Source: Ruminococcus sp.
GTDB taxonomy: Bacteria; Bacillota; Clostridia; Oscillospirales; Ruminococcaceae
Assembly (NCBI GenBank): GCA_021200215.1
Contig: JAJQGV010000140.1
Location: forward strand, 1 to 37,321
Direction of reading: 5' to 3'
DNA length: 37,321 nucleotides
Made by a program: the position numbers and the translations under genes. Shown one piece after another: positions 1-8,622 of this stretch. Numbering within the stretch: the first letter of the stretch is position 1; every line of letters starts with the position of its first letter. The notes under the pieces were generated by a model. It was not told the origin of the DNA. It searched no databases and saw only the letters and a list, made by a program, of their open reading frames with translations.

Positions 1-90
1 CAATAAGCATATATGTTGTGAATAATATCAGTATTTTTTTGAATTTTTAAAATATTCTTGCGAAAAAGTACCAATCTTTTTAGAAATTTA

Positions 91-119
91 TTGACTTTTA
101 AAGTACGTAATGCTATAAT
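91..119 (+). promoter_or_regulatory. sigma-A type promoter upstream of cell wall hydrolase gene
   Basis: TTGACT (91-96), 17-nt spacer, TATAAT (114-119). Confidence 0.75.
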
Positions 120-195
120 AATATTCAACGTAAGTGGTTGAACTGCACACACGTGCAATAAAATATTCACTATAATAACTTTGAAAGGATTCATT

Positions 196-951
196 ATGGA
201 TAAGTATCTAATGTTTGCAACTTGCATTGTAGTAGCAGTGTTTTCTTTACTTACTGCTTGTGATACTATGCAATCGACTGAACAGCAAAGCATCGATACC
301 ACCTATGAAGTAAGTACATCGCAAGTAACTACTACCGAAGTTACAACTACTGAAACTACTACAGTTACCAAAGTATATCTTAAGGATAGAGATAGAATAT
401 CGGCAGAGTTTATGCCTGTAGAAACTATAACTATCGGTAGCAACGTAGAAGAAACTAGCACCGTGGAAACAACCTCTCAAACTACAGAAACCACTACAGA
501 AACTACTACCGAAACAGAACAGTACTACACTGAACTTTCTAACACAGAATTTGATATGGTTTGTGCAGTGGTTCAAGCAGAAGCCAATAGTGGCAGTGTA
601 CAGTTTAAAGAGTATATTGCAGGTATTATATACAACAGAGTACAAAGTGACCAGTTCCCTAATACTGTATATGGTGTGCTGACTCAAGAGAATCAGTTTG
701 GTAGCATAAGTAACTACTATTATAACACCTACCCCATAGATGATGATACTCGCTTAGCAGTATCCAGAATATTTAGTGGGTACGATTCATACATACTATA
801 TAATCTAAATGGAGCGGTATCATACTGTAATCCAAACTTAGTGAGTAATTCTACTTTAAATTGGTTTGAAACCTCATTAAGATTTACATACCAATGCTCA
901 GAATATATCGATGGCATAACATGGGTGCATCGATTCTATGCATTGCCCTAG
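196..951 (+). CDS. Lipoprotein with Thr-rich linkers and C-terminal SleB-like cell wall hydrolase domain
   Basis: ORF 181-951; ATG at 196 preceded by GAAAGGA. Lipobox-like SLLTAC, TTTE-rich linkers, then 'DMVCAVVQAEANSGSVQFKEYIAGIIYNRV' typical of the Hydrolase_2/SleB family. Confidence 0.75.
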   Translation: MDKYLMFATCIVVAVFSLLTACDTMQSTEQQSIDTTYEVSTSQVTTTEVTTTETTTVTKVYLKDRDRISAEFMPVETITIGSNVEETSTVETTSQTTETTTETTTETEQYYTELSNTEFDMVCAVVQAEANSGSVQFKEYIAGIIYNRVQSDQFPNTVYGVLTQENQFGSISNYYYNTYPIDDDTRLAVSRIFSGYDSYILYNLNGAVSYCNPNLVSNSTLNWFETSLRFTYQCSEYIDGITWVHRFYALP

Positions 952-988
952 TTCTAAATATTTTCATACTAAAATATTTATTATTCAT

Positions 989-1017
989 TTGACATATTTG
1001 GAACTTTATGCTATAAT
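989..1017 (+). promoter_or_regulatory. consensus sigma-A promoter
   Basis: TTGACA (989-994), 17-nt spacer, TATAAT (1012-1017). Confidence 0.8.
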
Positions 1018-1092
1018 TAACTTGTGTTATATGTTACTATAAACTATGTTATAGTACATACCATACATTATCATTTTAGGAGGATTTTTGTT

Positions 1093-1581
1093 ATGAAATA
1101 TGAGGAAATCGTGAAGAGCGTAAAAGATAGCTTTACTACTGTAGATGTTAGCGACTATAAGAATCATCTTGCGGTACAGTTTAATATCATAGGCGAGGGT
1201 GAGGGTGCTTTCTATGTTGAACTTAAGGAAGGCTCAATAGATGTTCAACCTTACGAGTATTATGATAGAGATGTTATATTTACTTTATCTGCAGTAGACC
1301 TATTCGCTTTAATAGATGGTGAGTTAGACCCAGTTAAGGCATATCTTAACGGTAAAATTAAGGTTAGTGATACTAATAAAGCCTTAGAAGTTAAAAACTT
1401 AATAGATGATATGAATAAAAAGAAAAAACCTACTAGGAAAACTACTACCAAGAGAGCTACTAAAAAGACTGAAAAGGTTGAATCTAAAGAAGAAACTCCA
1501 GTGGCTAAGGAAGAATCTAAAAAGACTACTGCTAAAAAGCCTACTACTAAAACTACTAGGGCTAAAAAGACTGACAAATAA
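1093..1581 (+). CDS. SCP2 sterol-carrier-like domain protein with Lys/Thr-rich histone H1-like C-terminal tail
   Basis: ATG at 1093 after AGGAGG; N-terminal ~100 aa resembles SCP2-like fold (FNIIGEGEGAFYVELKEGSIDVQPYEYYDRDVIFTLSAVDLFALIDGELDPVKAYLNGKIKVSD); tail KKKKPTRKTTTKRATKKTEK... Confidence 0.65.
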   Translation: MKYEEIVKSVKDSFTTVDVSDYKNHLAVQFNIIGEGEGAFYVELKEGSIDVQPYEYYDRDVIFTLSAVDLFALIDGELDPVKAYLNGKIKVSDTNKALEVKNLIDDMNKKKKPTRKTTTKRATKKTEKVESKEETPVAKEESKKTTAKKPTTKTTRAKKTDK

Positions 1582-1620
1582 TAATTTGATAACACATATA
1601 ATATTTGTAAATAGCTAATT

Positions 1621-1655
1621 GAAAGGAACGTCTATAGTTTTTAGACGTTCCTTTC
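1621..1655. terminator. hairpin between convergent genes
   Basis: GAAAGGAACGTCTA-tagtttt-TAGACGTTCCTTTC, 14-bp perfect stem. Confidence 0.6.
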
Positions 1656-2246
1656 GTTATGGATATTTTTATTTTTATGATGTTTTTTCTTTTTGCGGAC
1701 AGAAAATCCAAAGTCACCTAACTTTCTACCTAAAGCAAAGTACTCTCCATGAGCATATGCCATTAAACCACTCTGTTGAAGATTTAACTTTCCTTTACTA
1801 TCTATATATCTTTCGTCTATATCTATACCTACTATTTCAGATATGAACATGGTGTGTGTGCCTAAGTTAGAGGTATCTTTTACTATACATTCTAAGGATA
1901 TAGGACACTCATCAACTATAGGAGTATCTATCTTAGTAGCCTTAGATATATGAAATCCACACCTTTCAACCTTATTGATATCTTTGCCACTCCTTACACC
2001 GCAGAAGTCCACCTCTTTACACATAGCAGATGTTGTTAAGTTTATAACAAACTCTCTCCTACTATTAATAATATCATAAGAATATCTAGTAGGTCTTACG
2101 GATATATAGGTCATAGGCGGGTGTGTATTTATAATTCCCGTCCAACCTATGGTCAAAAGGTTACAGTGTTCCATAGTTCCACAAGATACTAAAACTGGTG
2201 GCACTGGAGCTAATATAGTTCCACCATTCCAAAAAACCTTACCCAT
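1641..2246 (-). CDS. Flavin reductase family protein (FMN-binding split-barrel)
   Basis: 'APVPPVLVSCGTMEHCNLLTIGWTGIINTHPPMTYISVRPTRYSYDIINSRREFVINLTT' typical of flavoredoxin/flavin reductase family. Confidence 0.8.
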   Translation of the reverse strand: MGKVFWNGGTILAPVPPVLVSCGTMEHCNLLTIGWTGIINTHPPMTYISVRPTRYSYDIINSRREFVINLTTSAMCKEVDFCGVRSGKDINKVERCGFHISKATKIDTPIVDECPISLECIVKDTSNLGTHTMFISEIVGIDIDERYIDSKGKLNLQQSGLMAYAHGEYFALGRKLGDFGFSVRKKKKHHKNKNIHNERNV

Positions 2247-2266
2247 AGAAAAATCCTTTCAAAAGT

Positions 2267-3085
2267 TTAGTGTATTGCATCTACTATTTTAGATACGTAA
2301 CTATGTGAAATAGTTTCAAACTTTTCAGTGTTGACAAGTTCATTAATAGATGGCATTATTGGAATTTGGTCTATAACCTTACATCTATGTTTCATAGCAA
2401 CTTCATCTATTTTGCTATTGCCAAAGATATTGACCTTCTTACCACAATCAGGACAGACCAGATAACTGTAGTTCTCAACCAATCCAAGAACTTTTAGATT
2501 CATAGCCTTAGCCATATTACAAGCCTTGCCTACAATCATGCTAACTAAGTCTTGAGGTGAAGTAACTATTACAATCTCATCTACGGGAATACTTTGGAAT
2601 ACCGTTAAAGGGATATCTCCCGTTCCAGGTGGCATATCTATTAATAGATAGTCTAGTTCACCCCAAACGACGTCTGTCCAAAACTGTTTAACTATACCAG
2701 CCATAATAGGGCCACGCCATAGTACAGGAGTTTCTTCATCATCTAAAATAAGATTAGATGACATAACCTTTATACCGTTTTTAGTCATATTAGGTAATAT
2801 TCCATCGCTATTGCCTAAAGCCTTTTCGTGTATGCCGAACATTTTAGGTACAGATGGCCCTGTAATGTCTGCATCTAGTATACCCACCTTATAACCCTTT
2901 TCATTTAAAGCACAAGCAATAGATGTAGTTATGAAAGTTTTACCTACACCACCTTTACCACTAACTACAGCTATAATCTTCTTATTAATTTTACTATATT
3001 GATTTAGCTGTTCAATTAAAGATTGTTTCTTCTCGCTACAGTTAGAACTGCAAGAACTACAATCATGAGTACATTCTTCTGCCAT
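2267..3085 (-). CDS. Mrp/NBP35-family ATP-binding protein (Fe-S cluster carrier)
   Basis: Walker A 'VVSGKGGVGKTFITTSIA', CPDCG motif, N-terminal Cys cluster 'CTHDCSSCSSNC'. Confidence 0.88.
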   Translation of the reverse strand: MAEECTHDCSSCSSNCSEKKQSLIEQLNQYSKINKKIIAVVSGKGGVGKTFITTSIACALNEKGYKVGILDADITGPSVPKMFGIHEKALGNSDGILPNMTKNGIKVMSSNLILDDEETPVLWRGPIMAGIVKQFWTDVVWGELDYLLIDMPPGTGDIPLTVFQSIPVDEIVIVTSPQDLVSMIVGKACNMAKAMNLKVLGLVENYSYLVCPDCGKKVNIFGNSKIDEVAMKHRCKVIDQIPIMPSINELVNTEKFETISHSYVSKIVDAIH

Positions 3086-3191
3086 GATATATAATCACAC
3101 TCTTTTCTAAAGTTTTAATACTAGGTTATTATATCACAGATTTTGTAAAGTGTCAACTTAAAAAATCTATATAGATACGTCACCTTATAGT

Positions 3192-4046
3192 CTAATCAAT
3201 ACCGTTTTGAATCTTACTAGCAGTAAGAGTATTCTGCATAAGCATAGCGATAGTCATAGGGCCAACACCACCAGGTACTGGAGTAATATAACTAGCTTTA
3301 GGTTCAACCTCATTGAAATTAACATCACCACAGAGTTTACCATTTTCAAGCCTATTGATACCCACATCTATGACTATAGCATTATCTTTAACCATATCAG
3401 TTGTTACAAAGTTAGGCTTACCTACACTAGCGATTAATATATCTGCTTGTGAACAGATTTCTCTTAAATTTTTAGTCTTAGAGTGGCATATAGTGACCGT
3501 ACCATTACTATGTAACAATAGCATAGCCATAGGCTTACCTACTATGTTGCTTCTACCTATAACTACGCAGTTCTTACCGCATATATCTACACCAGTAGAT
3601 TTTATAAGTTCCATAACACCTGCTGGAGTACATGGTAAGAAAGCATAATCACCGACCATAATCTTTCCAACGTTTATAGGGTGGAAAGCATCAACGTCTT
3701 TGTTTGGAGAGATTGCATTGATTATTGCAGTTTCATCAATATGTTTTGGTAGAGGCAACTGCACTAAGATACCATTTACTTTAGTATCTTTATTGAGGAC
3801 TTCAACAAGGTCTAGTAGTTCTTGTTGAGTAGTTTCTTCTGGTAGAGCGTACTCAAAGGATTTAAATCCTACAGTTTCACAAGCTTTTTTCTTGTTGTTT
3901 ACGTATACCTTAGATGCAGGGTCATTACCTACTATTACTACTGCAAGACCAGTTTCAATACCTTTAGATTTTAACCTTTCATTCTCTAGTCTTACTCTCT
4001 CTTTAACCTGTGCAGAAACTTCTTTTCCACTGATTATCTTTGCCAT
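3192..4046 (-). CDS. folD: Bifunctional methylenetetrahydrofolate dehydrogenase/cyclohydrolase FolD
   Basis: 'GILVQLPLPKHI', 'PCTPAGVMELI', 'VIGRSNIVGKPMAMLLL', 'PVPGGVGPMTIAMLM' motifs; likely ATG at 4046 after GAAAGGA. Confidence 0.95.
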   Translation of the reverse strand: MAKIISGKEVSAQVKERVRLENERLKSKGIETGLAVVIVGNDPASKVYVNNKKKACETVGFKSFEYALPEETTQQELLDLVEVLNKDTKVNGILVQLPLPKHIDETAIINAISPNKDVDAFHPINVGKIMVGDYAFLPCTPAGVMELIKSTGVDICGKNCVVIGRSNIVGKPMAMLLLHSNGTVTICHSKTKNLREICSQADILIASVGKPNFVTTDMVKDNAIVIDVGINRLENGKLCGDVNFNEVEPKASYITPVPGGVGPMTIAMLMQNTLTASKIQNGID

Positions 4047-4066
4047 AATAAAAATCCTTTCTAACA

Positions 4067-5122
4067 TTAAATTTCATCTTCGTTGTCAGATGAATGTTGT
4101 ACATCTTTCATATCCTCTTCAGATAGTATAGATGTATATTTAGTATCTTCTTCGTTAGCTATAGCATCAACTTTGCCAACTTTAGATTCTTTGTTTTTGC
4201 TCTTAGTTTCTTCCTCTAGTAATCTTTTAGAGTGTTCAGTATCCTTGTAGAAGGTGTAATCACTGCCCATACGTTTAACCTTAGAGCCACATACTATTAA
4301 CAGTATTAAAGATGTAATAGTCAACACTATTGCTAACGCTTGTGAAACTCTAATATTACCCAACATTAAACTATCTGTACGCAGACCCTCGATAAAACTT
4401 CTTCCCAAGCCGTACCACATAACGTACATTAAGAATAGTTGACCATCGTACTTACGATGTTTAGAATATAGGTATAGTATAACGAATCCTAATAAGCACC
4501 AAACACTTTCATATAGAAAGCATGGGTGAACTAACTCAGTGGCAGTGATATCTGTATTACCATTTTCTATCATATTAAGGATTCTAGCTTGAATAGTACC
4601 GCCCGACATACCCCAAGGTAGGTCGGTATTAGAGCCAAAAGCCTCTTGATTAGTAAAGTTTCCCCAACGACCTATACCTTGACCTATTAAGAATCCCATA
4701 CCAGCGATATCCAATAGAGGGAGTATTTTAACTTGACGTACCTTAGCGACTATCAAGCCTACTAACATAGCACCTATTATTCCACCATAGATGGCTAAAC
4801 CACCCTCACGAATATTAAATATAGACTTCCAATCGTCGGCATATTCTTCCCAAGAGAATGCTACATAGTAGGCTCTAGCACCTACTATACCGCCTATAAT
4901 TCCACCTATTATGCAATCTATTGCTCTATCGGAGTTCAACCCGTACCTTTTCATCTGAGAAAAGCCAAAAGCTATCGCTAATATTATTCCTATTGAGATT
5001 ATTAAGCCATACCACTGAATGCTTATACCGAATATAGTAAAAGCGGTCTTGTTGATAGTTATATCAATGCCAAGGTGTGGAAACACTATCTGATTAGATG
5101 TAAGGTTTTCTAAAGCTTCCAT
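4067..5122 (-). CDS. lgt: Prolipoprotein diacylglyceryl transferase with long charged C-terminal tail
   Basis: 'GGLAIYGGIIGAMLVG', 'GRWGNFTNQEAFG', 'HPCFLYESVW' Lgt signatures. Confidence 0.93.
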   Translation of the reverse strand: MEALENLTSNQIVFPHLGIDITINKTAFTIFGISIQWYGLIISIGIILAIAFGFSQMKRYGLNSDRAIDCIIGGIIGGIVGARAYYVAFSWEEYADDWKSIFNIREGGLAIYGGIIGAMLVGLIVAKVRQVKILPLLDIAGMGFLIGQGIGRWGNFTNQEAFGSNTDLPWGMSGGTIQARILNMIENGNTDITATELVHPCFLYESVWCLLGFVILYLYSKHRKYDGQLFLMYVMWYGLGRSFIEGLRTDSLMLGNIRVSQALAIVLTITSLILLIVCGSKVKRMGSDYTFYKDTEHSKRLLEEETKSKNKESKVGKVDAIANEEDTKYTSILSEEDMKDVQHSSDNEDEI

Positions 5123-5142
5123 AATATCCACTCCTTTCGTAA

Positions 5143-6417
5143 CTATTCTATTATAGATAGCACTGCCTTATCCAAATCCAACCTAGTTAATAGACAGTTC
5201 ATAGCGTCCTCGTAGGATATCTTAGATAGAATATCTATACTTTCGAAAGGTTTTACTCCCGAAAGATGTGCATTAATAACACCGTTAGCCATAGCACTAA
5301 CGTCATTAAGTTCTCTTATGAAACTTCCATAGGTAGATTTTTTAATCATGTCAAATAGATTTTTATCTAAGCCATTAACCTTAGCGTCATGTATAGCCTC
5401 GAAAATTCTACGTTGAACCTCTTTAGGGTTAGAACTTTCACCACCAAATATTATACTAAAGAACCCATCGCCATTGAATATTTCTACACCAAACTCAGAA
5501 TTTATGAGTCCATCGTTAAGGAGTCCTTCATATAGTGGTGAAGATACATCTGCAATAGTATTTGCCATAAGGTACGATTCTATCTCTGCCTTTAGATTCT
5601 CATAGCCTTGCTCTGGCTTGGATTTGAAACCTAGGTTGAAGATTGGTAAACCTACTGGTAGATGTTCTACTATTTCAGACTTAACTATGGTATCGGGTTC
5701 GTTAGGGCGTATGGTTTGGAGTTCTATACTTTCGCAAGGCTTTAAGAGTTCATCAGCAATCTTAATAACCTCTTGTTCCTTAACGTTACCCGCTATGGAT
5801 AGTACCATATTATGAAGGTTATAGAAAGTATTGTAGCATCTATATAGTAACTTAGCATCTATTTGAGCGATACTTTCAATAGTACCTGCTATATCTATTT
5901 TAACTGGGTGATTGTGGTACATACCTCGTAACATATTAAAGAATACTTTCCATGACGGATTATCTTTGTACATCTGTATTTCTTGACCTATTATACCTTG
6001 TTCCTTGTCCACGCTTTGTTGTGTGAAGTATGGTTCTTGTACAAACGATAGCAATATTCTTAAGGATTGTTCATAGTTCTGCGAACAGCTAAAAAGATAG
6101 CACGTTTTATCGAACGATGTAAATGCATTAGCAGTTGCTCCTGTTTTAGCATATAGTTCAAATACGTTGGAATCTTGATTTTCAAATAGCTTATGTTCCA
6201 AAAAGTGAGCTATACCCTCGGGAACTGTAATGAAGTCCTTATCAAATTTAGTCTTAAAGATAGTATCTATAGAGCCGTATTTAGTTCCAAATAGAGCCTC
6301 AGTAGTACTAAAGCCTTGCATTTCGCAAACGTAGATATCTAAACCACTAGAGTGTTCTAATTTTACTATTCTATCGCCAGTTATGTTACTTTCAATTATC
6401 GTTCTGTTGTTAATCAT
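5143..6417 (-). CDS. M16 family metallopeptidase, YfmH-like (EF-P modification-associated type)
   Basis: Intact HxxEH zinc motif in 'PEGIAHFLEHKLFE'; paired with YfmF-like gene. Confidence 0.85.
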   Translation of the reverse strand: MINNRTIIESNITGDRIVKLEHSSGLDIYVCEMQGFSTTEALFGTKYGSIDTIFKTKFDKDFITVPEGIAHFLEHKLFENQDSNVFELYAKTGATANAFTSFDKTCYLFSCSQNYEQSLRILLSFVQEPYFTQQSVDKEQGIIGQEIQMYKDNPSWKVFFNMLRGMYHNHPVKIDIAGTIESIAQIDAKLLYRCYNTFYNLHNMVLSIAGNVKEQEVIKIADELLKPCESIELQTIRPNEPDTIVKSEIVEHLPVGLPIFNLGFKSKPEQGYENLKAEIESYLMANTIADVSSPLYEGLLNDGLINSEFGVEIFNGDGFFSIIFGGESSNPKEVQRRIFEAIHDAKVNGLDKNLFDMIKKSTYGSFIRELNDVSAMANGVINAHLSGVKPFESIDILSKISYEDAMNCLLTRLDLDKAVLSIIE

Positions 6418-6419
6418 AG

Positions 6420-7694
6420 TTAAACTTCCTTTCCTATGGGTTTTAGTACGAATATAGTATCTAAGGTTAAAGTCTTAGCCGATAGTATAACATCATCTTT
6501 AGTAACCAATCGATACTTTTCGTACTCACCATCTATAGACCTATCTTCGCCTATTAATATGTTATTAAAGTACCAACTTATATATGAAGATTGCGTATCA
6601 CCTATAGATTTTAATGCATTAGTAAGATATGCTATAGCGTTTTGAACGTCCTCATTAGAAAAATTTCCATTTTGAATATCAGTCACCTGCTGAAGTATAC
6701 TCTCTTTAGCTTTTTCGATGTTTTCTAACTCAACACCGCTATCTATGAAGATGGTCTTTTTTAGACTGTCATAACTACTTTGGCAGTAATAACATAGGCT
6801 TAATTTTTCTCTAACGTTAGAGAAAAGTTTAGAGAATGGTGAGAGTCCAAGTATAGTGTTCATAATGGCATTGTTATACTTATTATCGTGAGTAGTCTTT
6901 AAAGCTAGAACCATCTTAGCTTGATTAACTTCTACACATTCAGATAGTTCTTCTACACTAGATTTTATAACACTAGCTTGAGTAATTGGAAACTCTTCGG
7001 GGTTACGTTCCTTTAGACTAGCAAACGATGTCTTAAACCTTTCACCTATATTAGATTTTTCTTCACAGCCAACGTAGAATATCTCTATGTTGCATGAAGC
7101 TAACAACTTAATAAAGGCTTGATAACACTCTTTAGCAGTAGACTTAATAGCGTGTTCCTTATCTCCATATGATGGTATACAAGCAGGTTCTCCACGATAT
7201 ATAGCCTTTTTAGATTGTATTATAGCATAAGCTCTCTTATTGTTTATCTCGCCCTCAATAGCATCTAAGAGTTCTTTTTTGCTAATGTTAAATAGTTCCT
7301 CATTAAAAGCACCGTCTTTAACGTATGGATTGAATATGCAGTCTATTAACATATCTACAATGCTATCTGTAATACTTTCTCCATTGAAAGTAAAGCGGTC
7401 ATCTATAAACCTAGATGCCAACGTCAATATTTGAGTATCACCCATCTTAGAAACATCAGAAACTATAGATGAGCCATATAGTTCACCTAACCTTTTGTTA
7501 AAGGTTGCTATAGTTCTATAGGTATTGTTTGCAGAACCTATTGTAGATATGGCTAATGAGTTCAATGAAGCGGTATTAACATCTAGCTTAGTAAACATTT
7601 TAATAGCAATCTCATTAGATTTAAACTTTGTATCCACAATGGTATTGAAGTATATACCCTTTAATAGTTCTTGTCTTGTGTGCGTAAATGACAT
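6420..7694 (-). CDS. M16-like peptidase, YfmF-like, lacking HxxEH motif
   Basis: M16 C-terminal architecture; preferred start MSFTHTRQ (7694) after GGAGG; adjacent to YfmH-like gene. Confidence 0.8.
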   Translation of the reverse strand: MSFTHTRQELLKGIYFNTIVDTKFKSNEIAIKMFTKLDVNTASLNSLAISTIGSANNTYRTIATFNKRLGELYGSSIVSDVSKMGDTQILTLASRFIDDRFTFNGESITDSIVDMLIDCIFNPYVKDGAFNEELFNISKKELLDAIEGEINNKRAYAIIQSKKAIYRGEPACIPSYGDKEHAIKSTAKECYQAFIKLLASCNIEIFYVGCEEKSNIGERFKTSFASLKERNPEEFPITQASVIKSSVEELSECVEVNQAKMVLALKTTHDNKYNNAIMNTILGLSPFSKLFSNVREKLSLCYYCQSSYDSLKKTIFIDSGVELENIEKAKESILQQVTDIQNGNFSNEDVQNAIAYLTNALKSIGDTQSSYISWYFNNILIGEDRSIDGEYEKYRLVTKDDVILSAKTLTLDTIFVLKPIGKEV

Positions 7695-7803
7695 ATCGAA
7701 TAAACCTCCTATAATGTTTGCAATATATTTTATTATACCACAAAACAATAAAAATAGCCATACTAAAAACAATATTAGTTAAAAATAATGTTAAACATTA
7801 TCC

Positions 7804-7832
7804 TTTACTAAAAGTGGATTCTATGGTATAAT
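7804..7832 (+). promoter_or_regulatory. sigma-A promoter of mtnN
   Basis: TTTACT (7804-7809), 17-nt spacer, TATAAT (7827-7832). Confidence 0.65.
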
Positions 7833-7868
7833 ATATAATATCTTGAAAGTAAAGGAAGTTTTAATATT

Positions 7869-8546
7869 ATGAATACTATTGGAATCATAGGGGCAATGCC
7901 ATCGGAGTTACACGATATTAGAGAAACTTTAAAAGATGCCGAGGTTATCCACATAGGAAGTTTCGATTTCTATAAAAATACTCTAAATGGTAAGAATATA
8001 ATCAACGTATGTTGCGGAGTGGGTAAAGTAAACTCAGCGATATGTACTCAAATGTTGATAGATAACTTTAAAGTAGATTATATTATCAATACTGGTGTTT
8101 CTGGTGGAATGAATAGTCAAGTAAAGGTTTGCGATATAGTTATATCTAGTGAGGTACTTGCACACGATGTAAACTTAACGTTCTTAGAGAAGTATCCGCC
8201 ATACTGTAGTATTTTTAAATCTAGCGATGTACTTATTAACTACACTGTTGAATCGTGCAAAAGCTTAGACTATAAGTACTTCATAGGTAGAATAGCATCT
8301 GGAGAGCAGTTTATTTCTGATAATGCTATTAAACAAGATATCCAAACTAGACTAAACCCTTACGCTGTAGATATGGAAAGTGCATCTATAGGACACTGTG
8401 CCTATGTCAATAAAATACCTAGCATTAGTATTAGATGTATCTCTGATAATGCCGATGATGACGGAAATATATCTTTTGAAGAGTTTGAAAAGATTTCCGC
8501 TAAACGTGTGGCAAACGTAGTTTTAGATGTTATTTCTAAACTATAG
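7869..8546 (+). CDS. mtnN: 5'-methylthioadenosine/S-adenosylhomocysteine nucleosidase
   Basis: 'IGIIGAMPSEL', 'GVGKVNSAICTQ', 'INTGVSGG', 'VDMESASIGHCAYVNKIPSISIRCISDNAD'. Confidence 0.93.
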   Translation: MNTIGIIGAMPSELHDIRETLKDAEVIHIGSFDFYKNTLNGKNIINVCCGVGKVNSAICTQMLIDNFKVDYIINTGVSGGMNSQVKVCDIVISSEVLAHDVNLTFLEKYPPYCSIFKSSDVLINYTVESCKSLDYKYFIGRIASGEQFISDNAIKQDIQTRLNPYAVDMESASIGHCAYVNKIPSISIRCISDNADDDGNISFEEFEKISAKRVANVVLDVISKL

Positions 8547-8581
8547 CGTTATAGTTATATATATAATACTAAGAATAATAT

Positions 8582-8614
8582 AGACCGTTCAACTGTAAGT
8601 ATGTTGAACGGTCT
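8582..8614. terminator. hairpin terminator between convergent mtnN and GGDEF/EAL gene
   Basis: AGACCGTTCAAC-tgtaagtat-GTTGAACGGTCT, 12-bp perfect stem. Confidence 0.7.
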
Positions 8615-8622
8615 TAAGTGTA

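Noticed and set aside
247-687. Antisense ORFs opposite Thr-rich or Lys-rich genes (247-687, 729-917, 1260-1595)
   Set aside because: Opposite convincing coding genes; Ser/Cys/Val-rich composition is what antisense of such regions gives; no RBS or family features.
1619-1846. 75-aa plus ORF downstream of the SCP2 gene and the 33423-33638/33533-33811 minus ORFs
   Set aside because: Antisense to flavin reductase and the NifU-like gene respectively; no supporting signals.
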